DNA of 64,000 nt, from assembly GCA_950097015.1 (NCBI GenBank), contig CATNEN010000005.1, positions 1,798,001 to 1,862,000 of the forward strand, written 5' to 3'. The stretch's first letter is position 1. The number at the start of each line of letters is the position of its first letter. A program made the position numbers and the translations under genes. The notes under the pieces were generated by a model that had not been told where the DNA came from, ran no database searches, and was given only the letters and a program-made list of their open reading frames with translations. Below are positions 23,843 through 33,400 of the stretch, one piece after another. The stretch is from Macrostomum hystrix. Its lineage: Eukaryota; Platyhelminthes; Macrostomidae.

Positions 23843-24225
23843 ATTGGCATTTCTCCTGAAATATAAATGTCGAATCTATGAATGATTGATAGTCTGACAG
23901 ACAGCATGTTCTTGAACCCTTATCAATGGAAATGCAAAGATAGTTTTCGTAAAACAATAGCGAAATACAATAACTTCCTGTGTAGTCATGCGCGCAGACG
24001 CATGGCTAGCATTGACGTGGCATTTTTCCTCAGCCCTTAGCAACAAAACACATGTTAGCACAATGTCAACAAGACGCCTGTCTAGGACTAGAAATCGATG
24101 GCCAACAATTTATTCAAGAACAGAAAGACTTACCATCAATATATAATAGGATTACTTTATAAGTGCGGACTCGTCAAGGCTTCAATAAGATTTTAATTCT
24201 GATAAGAGTTCCTCTTGTATGCAAC

Positions 24226-24266
24226 CATGGACTTCTATAGCTAGCATCCAGCTGTAGAAGTCCATG
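24226..24266. other. 17-bp stem hairpin with 7-base loop
   Basis: The left arm CATGGACTTCTATAGCT (24226-24242) pairs with AGCTGTAGAAGTCCATG (24250-24266), with one G-T wobble and the loop AGCATCC. It is too short for a typical microRNA precursor and sits in non-coding DNA. It may be a small foldback element or a structured RNA. Confidence 0.5.
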
Positions 24267-24933
24267 TATATTTTTATAAGCTAAAATGTGTCCAACCGTA
24301 AAGCATAATGAATGATGTTTTATGGACAATATGACGGATTGTGCCATTGACACTGGCCCAGTCAAGTTCATTTGTTTTAATAGGTTGCTTACTGTTGCTT
24401 ACTGTACAAATAAATTAATTAAGAACATAGAATAAATAGTGTTTGAATGCTGTGAAATCCGTCATTGCTCAGTGCAGAGTCCATCTTGAACTTTTTCTCT
24501 CTTCCCGACGAGACTCAATAAAATTTATTAACAATCAGTGACTTTGCGGTTACATTCTTTTGCTTAACAATAATTATATCGAAAGAGTGTTTGAACTGTC
24601 CTTTAAAGTACATTCGTTATTCGGGGTTCCTGAATGTCACAAAAGGAATCGTTACAGTTTCATTTGAACTAACAGTTGCCAACAGACAGCTGTTTAAATA
24701 AAACATGAATAATTTACTTTAGTGGGCAGCAGTCACAAAACAACGCGCTTTGCTTAACTGCCCCGACATGAGAGATGAACTGTTATCAGCTGAGCTCAAT
24801 GCGTTAATTTTCATTTCTCTTCTTGCACTGTCTTCATGTACTACAGCCAGTCCTCGAGTATTTTCCCTGAGCCGGCTTCATTCACGAAGATGATTAATTC
24901 CCATGTGGAGTTCGGCATTGCTACTGTGAGCCG

Positions 24934-26499
24934 TCAAGGTTTGTCCAAATCGGCTGCTTCGTTGGACTCTCCGGTTGAACGCTGACGAACTCGATGCACA
25001 CTGATTCCTGGCTTGCCCCGCTCCGTTCCGGCGATGGGCGTCAGCTCGCCGTTGACGTCCCCGCCGCAACCGGCGCCCTCCTCGGCGCCAACCAACGCCT
25101 GTTCGTTGTCATCAGCGTCACCGCCGCTTAGGTAGATCTTCAGGAAGCAGCAGAGCAGAAGAAAGTGCACTCCAGCGTCAAGGCTAAAGATCATTCCAGG
25201 AAACAAGTCGACGGTGGCGGCGTAGATCGGCGTGAACACCGCCGGACCAATCAGATTGGCTAGTGCTTCAGCGCAGGACAGCAGCGAGAATGTCTGGCCT
25301 ATCTCGGCTTCGTCGACCAGTTTGGAAGTCATCGACTTGGTGGCGGACACAATGAACCCCGCGAAGCAGCCAAGCACGGCGCTAGCGAACAGCAGCCAGG
25401 TGGTCTGGGCGAGGCTGGTGATGACGAGGCGAATAATCTTCATGAGCAGGCCGATCATGATCAGGGCGGAGTCTCGAGGCTTCATAGAGCGCGTCAACAG
25501 CGGCAGGATGAGCACAAGGTTGAGTCCCATGCAGGCATAGTACACGGACAGGTAGTAGCCGTAGTACTGGCCGGGCCAGTTGAATGGAGCGTGCTCGACC
25601 AGCAGCAGAATGACATCCTGCTCTCCCTGCTTGCAGATCTGGTTGACGCAGAGAGAAGCGAACAGAAACACCAGCATCAGCTGCTGCGGTCGACTGCGCA
25701 GCAGGAAGCCGATGGAGTCGCGCACAGAGAGGCTCCTGGTGCTGGTGTTCACACACGGACAGGCCAGCTGAAGGCAGGGAGCGACGTCGGCGGTGTCTAC
25801 AGACTCTCGGACGAGCAGCACAATGGTCAGCTCAAGAGCTAGATTGACCACAAGAATGATAATCAGTACAGCATGGATGCTGCCGTAGGTCTGGATCACT
25901 CCCGTGAGCAGTGAGCCCAGGAAGATGCCGAAGAAGTTCATTGCCAGAAGGCGACCGAGAAGCTCCGTGCGCTCCTCGCGGCTGCTCGTGTCGGCGACGT
26001 AGCTGCTGCAGGCCATGGTCATGACGGTGGACTTGCCGAAGAATCCGTACACGGTGGCGCCCGCCAGCACCCAAGCGAGGGTGGCGGCGCCGCTGACTGC
26101 GCTGCCGATCGCGAAGCAGCCGACAGCGAGAACCGCACCCAGTGGCGGCAGCATCATCGGGTACTTGCGGCCAACGCGATCGCTCCACGAGCCCGCGAAC
26201 AGGCAGAAGAGCACGGCGGGCAGGTTCAGCAGAATCCGGTACGCCAGCAGGTAGTTGGACGCCTTTCGCTGCAACTCGTTCTCTTCCTGGGCTGTCATGC
26301 GTCGCAAGCCGATCGAGTGCCAATCGTCCGGTTGTTGAGATTCGCACACTGCGAGAGGCATGCCTTCGCCAAGGCACACCTGCTGGTAGATGTAGATCCG
26401 GACTGACGGCTGCAGAAGGCTCTCGGACGCCTTGTAGAGAAAGAACACGAGCATCACCAGGTAGGAGGAGATGCGTCGCTTGGCAGCGTCTGTCAGCAT
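24934..26499 (-). CDS. SLC46-type major facilitator transporter, intronless
   Basis: A 521-residue, 12-helix major facilitator protein. The long extracellular loop 1 (residues about 35-80, with Cys42 and Cys52), the ILLNLPAVLFCLFAGSWSDRVGRKYPM block (SDRVGRK at 106-112) and overall order match the SLC46 family (proton-coupled folate transporter and relatives), which moves folates or other small solutes across plasma or lysosomal membranes. The substrate cannot be told here. A central loop separates helices 6 and 7, and the C-terminal tail (about 70 residues) is hydrophilic and acidic. The gene has no introns. A TATA-like ATAAAAAG lies only about 15 bp before the chosen ATG; Met16 is an alternative start but would cut helix 1. 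A near-identical inverted copy begins at 63527. Confidence 0.9.
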   Translation of the reverse strand: MLTDAAKRRISSYLVMLVFFLYKASESLLQPSVRIYIYQQVCLGEGMPLAVCESQQPDDWHSIGLRRMTAQEENELQRKASNYLLAYRILLNLPAVLFCLFAGSWSDRVGRKYPMMLPPLGAVLAVGCFAIGSAVSGAATLAWVLAGATVYGFFGKSTVMTMACSSYVADTSSREERTELLGRLLAMNFFGIFLGSLLTGVIQTYGSIHAVLIIILVVNLALELTIVLLVRESVDTADVAPCLQLACPCVNTSTRSLSVRDSIGFLLRSRPQQLMLVFLFASLCVNQICKQGEQDVILLLVEHAPFNWPGQYYGYYLSVYYACMGLNLVLILPLLTRSMKPRDSALIMIGLLMKIIRLVITSLAQTTWLLFASAVLGCFAGFIVSATKSMTSKLVDEAEIGQTFSLLSCAEALANLIGPAVFTPIYAATVDLFPGMIFSLDAGVHFLLLCCFLKIYLSGGDADDNEQALVGAEEGAGCGGDVNGELTPIAGTERGKPGISVHRVRQRSTGESNEAADLDKP

Positions 26500-26905
26500 C
26501 TCGCGGCCTTTTTATCGCGAGCGCACCGCCCTGAAAGCGTCTTCTCTGACGTCCTCTCGGATTCCGGAACGAGCCCTTTTGGTGGGGGCTCGCAGAACCT
26601 CGGACGGAAGAAGCGAGCCGAAATGCTGCTTGTCACACTTTAATTTGAGTAGCTTCTCGCACTGGCTCACCACGGGAACTTGAGAGATGCGGGCCATGGA
26701 AGAGTTGGAGAAGGAGATTTTAAGGCAAGACACGACAGCTGGCGATTCGTCAGCCAATCAGCTCTCTTCAGCTGCAAGGATGCGGAGCGGAGCTGAAATA
26801 CTTTTTTAGCCCCCAAACATCTCAACTGGGTTTGTCGCCACTCCAAAACTCCAATAATAATATATTCTTCTTGTTTTCCTCCCCTTTTTCATCTCCCCAT
26901 CGCCC
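26500..26905 (-). promoter_or_regulatory. Upstream region shared with the second SLC46 copy
   Basis: Read on the minus strand, this segment from GGGGAGGAAAACAAGAAG down to the start codon matches 63190-63526. The match includes GTGGCGACAAACCCAGTTG and the ATAAAAAGGCCGCGAG directly before the ATG. About 65-70 bp (near 26615-26700, containing GTGGTGAGCCAGTGCGAG) is present here but missing from the other copy. Shared sequence marks the duplication limit; promoter function is inferred. Confidence 0.6.
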
Positions 26906-27299
26906 AATCTTTTCTATTCCCATCGTCTGTCTTGCTCCACGCGACATGCGGAACCCACACCATACTCAGCCTTTCTTTGCTCTTCCTGAGTGCTGCACGA
27001 TTGCTCAAACCCAACTCTCAGACTCACTGCTTCCAGTAGCTACTTTTCTTTCACTCCTGCATTGTACAACTCTTGGCTCTCAGTTTGAGAAGGCTGCCTC
27101 TCTGCTCAATATCTGTCCGATTATGCTTATTTTAATAACATGGATTCGATTCATGGTCAGTTAGTCGTATCGATTTAGGAGGCGTGAAAGTCATTTAAAT
27201 GAAGTCTCACTAATTCACACAATTCACTACAACAGTCAAACATCAAACACGATTTCTTTAATCCTTCTCAATAAGCAATCATTCAGTATTGCTTCATGT
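26906..27299. other. Intergenic, nothing recognised
   Basis: A 110-codon plus frame spans 26832-27164 but has no family features and starts inside the duplicated promoter, so it is not called. Confidence 0.5.
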
Positions 27300-28112
27300 A
27301 CCTGAACCTTCAGTGTGTCACAATCTCTTCTGCTGATCCCTGAACCCTCAGTGTGTCACAATCTCTCCTGCTGATCCCTGAACCCTCAGTGTGTCACAAT
27401 CTCTCCTGCTGATCCCCGAACCCTCAGTGTGTCACAATCTCTCCTGCTGATCCCTGAACCCTCAGTGTGTCACAATCTCTCCTGCTGATCCCTGAACCTT
27501 CAGTGTGTCACAATCTCTCCTGCTGATCCCTGAACCTTCAGTGTGTCACAATCTCTCCTGCTGATCCCTGAACCTTCAGTGTGTCACAATCTCTCCTGCT
27601 GATCCCTGAACCCTCAGTGTGTCACAATCTCTCCTGCTGATCCCCGAACCCTCAGTGTGTCACAATCTCTCCTGCTGATCCCTGAACCCTCAGTGTGTCA
27701 CAATCTCTCCTGCTGATCCCTGAACCTTCAGTGTGTCACAATCTCTCCTGCTGATCCCCGAACCCTCAGTGTGTCACAATCTCTCCTGCTGATCCCCGAA
27801 CCCTCAGTGTGTCACAATCTCTCCTGCTGATCCCTGAACCTTCAGTGTGTCACAATCTCTCCTGCTGATCCCTGAACCTTCAGTGTGTCACAATCTCTCC
27901 TGCTGATCCCTGAACCTTCAGTGTGTCACAATCTCTCCTGCTGATCCCTGAACCTTCAGTGTGTCACAATCTCTCCTGCTGATCCCTGAACCTTCAGTGT
28001 GTCACAATCTCTCCTGCTGATCCCCGAACCCTCAGTGTGTCACAATCTCTCCTGCTGATCCCCGAACCCTCAGTGTGTCACAATCTCTCCTGCTGATCCC
28101 TGAACCTTCAGT
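27300..28112. repeat. Minisatellite, 38-bp unit, about 21 copies
   Basis: Units contain CTGAACCCTCAGTGTGTCAC and AATCTCTCCTGCTGATCC. The measured spacing is 38 bp (ATCTCTCCTG at 27361 and 27399). CCC/CTT variants occur in blocks. Confidence 0.95.
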
Positions 28113-28810
28113 AGTCCACATGGCCCCTTAGCCTTAAACTTAAAAGCACACAGCCATGTAAACTGATCGTTCGTATTTGACTTAAACAAATGTTTGTTTT
28201 ACTAAATAATTTTTATACCAGGCCTGTATTTGAGTGCATAACTCGCACCACATATGAATTGGCGGATATATTCAATTTGTTCTTCCAGTTTAAATTTGAT
28301 CTACTTTAACTATTATACAAGCATATAAATTAGTAAGTCGGCAATTATGTACAGACTTGATATTATAGTACCTTTTTGTGCCAGCTATGGATTAGCATAA
28401 ATTGTAATTATTTGAATCCAAGATCTACTTTTCTGGACGAAAAATTAGCATTGGATGGCGATTGAGAAATGAGAAAATGCATTCTCTGCTATATAGGAAT
28501 TAATGGCTGTGGAAAATGGGAGTGAGAAGTCGCTACTTTAGCCATATTAAGGTCTCAAGGGTGCCTGAAGCTGAGAAGGGGCAATACATGGCTGTTCTTC
28601 ACAGATATATTTCATACCAATCTTCAAAACTGCCAATTCCTGTGGGATTTTTTACTGTGTAATATATATACAGATTTCCAGCTCAAGAGATTGATTATAT
28701 TTTCAGTTTTTAAATAAAAAGTTGTGATTGGCGACACAAGTAGGAGGCCCGAGGCCGGACACGCGTGTCTTACGCGCTTTTAACACTTGCAGCGTTGTAC
28801 ACTCATAGAA
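28113..28810. other. AT-rich intergenic spacer
   Basis: This lies between the 38-bp array and the family 1 SINE. No coding frame or structured element was recognised. Confidence 0.5.
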
Positions 28811-28811
28811 A

Positions 28812-29045
28812 AGAGTTTTCAGCCTAGTGGTTAGAGCGTTGGACTCACGACTTGAAGGTCGGGGGTTCGATTCCCGACTCCACTGGAACAATTTGTGTCC
28901 ATTGGCAAGACACTTAACTCTGCATTGCTTCAGTTCACCCAGCTGTTAAATGGGTACCAGCATCTGCTGGGTAATTGAGGGTGGGTGTGGCGTCCCCCCA
29001 GTCCATGGACTGAAGACCTCCATTGCACGAGCTGAACTGCACGAA
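28812..29045 (+). mobile_element. tRNA-derived SINE, family 1, well preserved
   Basis: The head reads AGCCTAGTGGTTAGAGCG (A box, from 28821) and GGTTCGATTCC (B box, 28864-28874). It is followed by ACTCCACTGGAACAATTTG, CACCCAGCTGTTAAATGGG and the palindrome CAGTCCATGGACTG. It is the best copy in the window. No clear duplication of the target was found. Confidence 0.85.
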
Positions 29046-29287
29046 AATTCATGCTAAAATATTACTTATTAGTAGCCAGGCTGGACAAGTTGCCATTAAA
29101 TAAATTGCAAGTTAAAAAAACGATTTGGTACAACCTCGTTGCATTTTTAATAGTTGCATTTCTCCTTTATAATTTTTTCTGCATCTAGTAGTTCAATAGT
29201 TTCTTGGGAGGCCACTGTTATGCGTGAAAATGTAATCTAACATTTCCTGGAAATTTCTATCGAAAGTAAACAAAAGTAAAATTTGGT

Positions 29288-29499
29288 CAGATGTGCAGCG
29301 CGGCGCATCTGAAGGCTGCGTACGGCTGTTCAGTCCATGGACTGGGGGGACGATGCTGATACCCATTTAACAGCTGGGTGAACTGAAGCAATGCGGTGGT
29401 AAATGTCTTGCCAATGGACACAAATTGTTCCAGTGGAGTCGGGAATCGAACCCCCGACCTTCAAGTTGTGAGTCCAACGCCCTTACCACTAGGCTGCAT
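29288..29499 (-). mobile_element. tRNA-derived SINE, family 1, inverted partner
   Basis: The same family as the copy at 28812-29045, in opposite orientation and about 240 bp away. On the minus strand it shows CCTAGTGGTAAGGGCG and GGTTCGATTCC, with ACTCCACTGGAACAATTTG and the CAGTCCATGGACTG palindrome. Together the pair forms a long inverted repeat able to fold if transcribed through. Confidence 0.85.
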
Positions 29500-29572
29500 A
29501 TACTGATAAATGTAGATAAATGAGCAGATAAAAAATGAGCTCTACGTTGCCTGCTCTGCTCTTCAGCTGAGC

Positions 29573-29597
29573 ACACCCACACCCACACACACACACA
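29573..29597. repeat. CA-rich microsatellite
   Basis: Short ACACCCACACCCACACACAC tract downstream of the inverted SINE. Confidence 0.8.
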
Positions 29598-30296
29598 TGT
29601 TCGGTTTGCGTAGCTTGTTCAAACATAAGCAACACAAATAATGTAATTTGCTCACGGGTCGATAAATGAGTTATGTGCGCTATATATATATGAGCTGATG
29701 TCTCAGATGTTGCAATGCAGATTTTGCCTTGCCAGCCAACTAGCTCGTATAGGGTACTGCAGAGATTTCATTTATGCACATCTGATGTACCGTAGATATA
29801 TTATTGATGTACTTTTATCTATCGATGATAAACACGTGACAAACTGAGTAATATAAAACAGAAACTGCATTTTTTATTGTGTAATTATATTTCTACCAGT
29901 CTGCCAAACACTAGGCTGTAACTTGATCTGCAGCAGTCAAATAGTGTGCGAATCCAACCCTGAGCGTAGAGAGTCAATGAGAAACCTGCAGCTCATGTGC
30001 TCCAATCAGAGGCTAGATTTTGAAGCTCCTGCATCTATCCCCCAGCATTTTCCGTCACCCGCCTCAGCAAACTGCCAGCTGCAATGCTGAAATCTCTCAG
30101 ATTTCAGTTGGCGCGAGATTAGAAATAAAACTAGACTGACACTCGAATTACTGCAGAATATTCAAATTTCTTTCACATATGGTGAGCTCTGTTTGTTTGA
30201 CGTCTTCATATCCGAAGTTTTTAGATCTCGTATAGTCTAGTCTCTACTTTAACCTCACAGTCGAATAATAATTGTACTATAAGCGGGAACTGAAGG

Positions 30297-30432
30297 CTTT
30301 GGACACTGGTAAATAAATTGGTGACACTGGACCCGAGGCAGCGATGAGGCAATTCTGCCCATTCCGCTGACTCCTGAGCACACACCACGCAGATACTGTA
30401 CGCAGGAACACGCTCACGCAGGTGATAAATCA
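30297..30432 (-). mobile_element. SINE family 2 fragment
   Basis: On the minus strand it reads CAGGAGTCAGCGGAATGGGC and AGAATTGCCTCATCGC, matching the body of the family 2 SINE. The head is missing. It ends about 20 bp before the start codon of the EF-hand gene, so it may provide part of that gene's 5' leader or promoter. Confidence 0.7.
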
Positions 30433-30451
30433 AACTTCGGCCTATCCATAG

Positions 30452-33400
30452 ATGCAAAGGTCAGTGGTTCGAGTCGGCGGTCTTGACGGCGCCGGAGGCA
30501 GGCGAGGCCGTTCTCAAGCGGTGTTTGAAGCTCCGCCAAGCACCGGCAATCGGCTGGTGTCGGCGCTGCGTCGAGTGTCTCTGGCGCCCAGCGGCATCCT
30601 GAACCAAATTGACGAACTGAGAAAAAAGTCCAGGACACTGTTTCACCTCAGGCACAACATGGCCGACATCGAGGAGCTGCTGGCTTGTCGGGGTGGCACT
30701 CGCCAGCGACCAGTCAGCATCTATCAGCTTGCCAGGGTTACACGGTTCTCGGCTCAGGAGCTCAGGTCACTTTACCGCGGATTCAAGGCTGAATGCCCAG
30801 ATGGTGAGTGACCAGGTGTGATCTAGGGTGAGCAGGTGTGATCTAGAGTGAGCAGGTGTGATCTAGAGTGAGCAGGTGTGATCTAGGGTGAGCAGGTGTG
30901 ATCTAGAGCTTGAGCAGGTGTGATCTAGAGCTTGAGCAGGTGTGATCTAGAGTGAGCAGGTGTGATCTAGAGTGAGCAGGTGTGATCTAGAGTGAGCAGG
31001 TGTGATCTAGAGCTTGAGCAGGTGTGATCTAGGGTGAGCAGGTGTGATCTAGGGTGAGCAGGTGTGATCTAGAGTGAGCAGGTGTGATCTAGAGTGAGCA
31101 GGTGTGATCTAGGGTGAGCAGGTGTGATCTAGAGCTTGAGCAGGTGTGATCTAGAGCTTGAGCAGGTGTGATCTAGAGTGACCAGGTGTGATCTAGAGTG
31201 AGCAGGTGTGATCTAGAGTGACCAGGTGTGATCTAGTGTGAGCAGGTGTGATCTAGAGTGACCAGGTGTGATCTAGAGTGAGCAGGTGTAATCTAGAGTG
31301 ACCAGGTGTGATCTAGGGTGAGCAGGTGTGATCTAGAGTGAGCAGGTGTGATCTAGAGTGAGCAGGTGTGATCTAGAGTGAGCAGGTGTAATCTAGAGTG
31401 ACCAGGTGTAATCTAGAGTGACCAGGTGTGATCTAGAGTGAGCAGGTGTGATCTAGAGTGAGCAGGTGTAATCTAGAGTGACCAGGTGTGATCTAGAGTG
31501 AGCAGGTGTGATCTAGAGTGAGCAGGTGTGATCTAGAGTGACCAGGTGTGATCTAGAGTGACCAGGTGTGATCTAGAGTGAGCAGGTGTGATCTAGAGTG
31601 AGCAGGTGTGATCTAGTGTGAGCAGGTGTGATCTAGTGTGAGCAGGTGTGATCTAGAGTGAGCAGGTGTGATCTAGAGTGACCAGGTGTGATCTAGAGTG
31701 AGCAGGTGTGATCTAGTGTGAGCAGGTGTGATCTAGTGTGAGCAGGTGTGATCTAGAGTGAGCAGGTGTGATCTAGTCTGAGCAGGTGTGATCTAGAGTG
31801 AGCAGGTGTGATCTAGAGTGAGCAGGTGTAATCTAGAGTGACCAGGTGTGATCTAGGGTGAGCAGGTGTGATCTAGAGTGAGCAGGTGTGATCTAGAGTG
31901 ACCAGGTGTAATCTAGAGTGACCAGGTGTGATCTAGGGTGAGCAGGTGTGATCTAGTGTGAGCAGGTGTGATCTAGGTTGAGCAGGTGTGATCTAGGGTG
32001 AGCAGGTGTGATCTAGAGTGACTGGGTCTGATCTTACACCAACTTAAGTAAAAAACCGCTGAACACTGGAGTTATTATCAATATGGACACTCCAAATGAG
32101 AGAATAATAAATTGAAATTGGCTGTTGTTGTCATGTTAATGTGGTCAATAAATTGGAGCACCGCTTTCGAGTGTGTCGCTGTTTGAAAGCATAATAAAAC
32201 ACGATTAAAATCGCATTTGAGATTTGAAATACGAGTCTGCTCAACACGGGATGCGAACCTTATCTTGCTTAGATGGTATAGATGGAAGGAATATGGACGT
32301 TTTAATCGCTAATTTTTTTGTGATTCCAAAAATGATGGATTTTTTTAAGATATACAAGCTAAAAGAGCTAAAAGTCTATTTAGATTCCGCAATCAGTGTT
32401 TTTAGTTTTTTGTTCTCTAAGGGCCAATCCTATTTCCCTTTTTTGCTTTCCTTAAGAAAGCTAGTTTCTTGGTGTACCAATTAGATTTTCGCAGACTAAA
32501 AGCAATTACCTTGAAAGCAATGTAGTGTAATTTTAATAAGCGTTAGTTAAATATTTTTCAGCCTAAAGTCTAATTAAATTAAGCAGTTTTGTACCTTTTA
32601 AAATAAAAAAGTCCTGTTTCTTTAGATAGAAAAAATTCAAAGCTTTAAACTTAAGAATGCAATTAAATATTAGTAAGAAAATAAATTCTATGTAATCCGA
32701 GTGAAATCTGAGTGAAATCCAAGTGAAATCTGAGTGAAATCCGAGTGAAATCTGAGTGAAATCCGAGTGAAATCCGAGGGAAATCTGAGTGAAATCTGAG
32801 TGAAATCCAAGTGAAATCTGAGTGAAATCTGAGTGAAATCTGAGTGAAATCCGAGGGAAATCTGAGTGAAATCTGAGTGAAATCTGAGTGAAATCCAAGT
32901 GAAATCTGAGTGAAATCCTAGTGAAATCCGAGTGAAATCTGAGTGAAATCCTAGTGAAATCCGAGTGAAATCCTAGTGAAATCCGAGTGAAATCTGAGTG
33001 ACATATGAGTGAAATCTGAGTGAAATCCGAGTGACATCCGAGTGAAATCTGAGTGAAATCCGAGTGACATCCGAGTGAAATCTGAGTGACATCTGAGTGA
33101 AATCTGAGTGAAATCCGAACGAAATCCCAATGAAATGCGAGTGAAATCCGAGTGAAATCTGAGTGAAATCTGAGTGAAATCTGAGTGACATCCGAGTGAA
33201 ATCTGAGTGACATCCGAGTGAAATCGGAGTGAAATCCTAGTTAAACACAGGTGAAATCCGAGTGAAATCCGAGTGAAATCCGAGTGAAATCCGAGTGAAA
33301 TCCTAGTGAAACCCAGGTGAAATCCGAGTGAAATCCTGGTGAATTTGGAGTGAAGGCGAAAAACTACGTCCAGCAAAATTTTCTGTCAAAGGCTGGCTGG

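Larger units (their letters stand above)
22091..24933. other. Intergenic region without a supported gene
   Basis: It holds the SINE near 22.8 kb, a 14-bp minisatellite at 23.4-23.8 kb and a short perfect-looking hairpin at 24.23 kb. Open frames around 22.3-23.4 kb are short and overlap repeats on both strands, so none is called. Confidence 0.5.
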
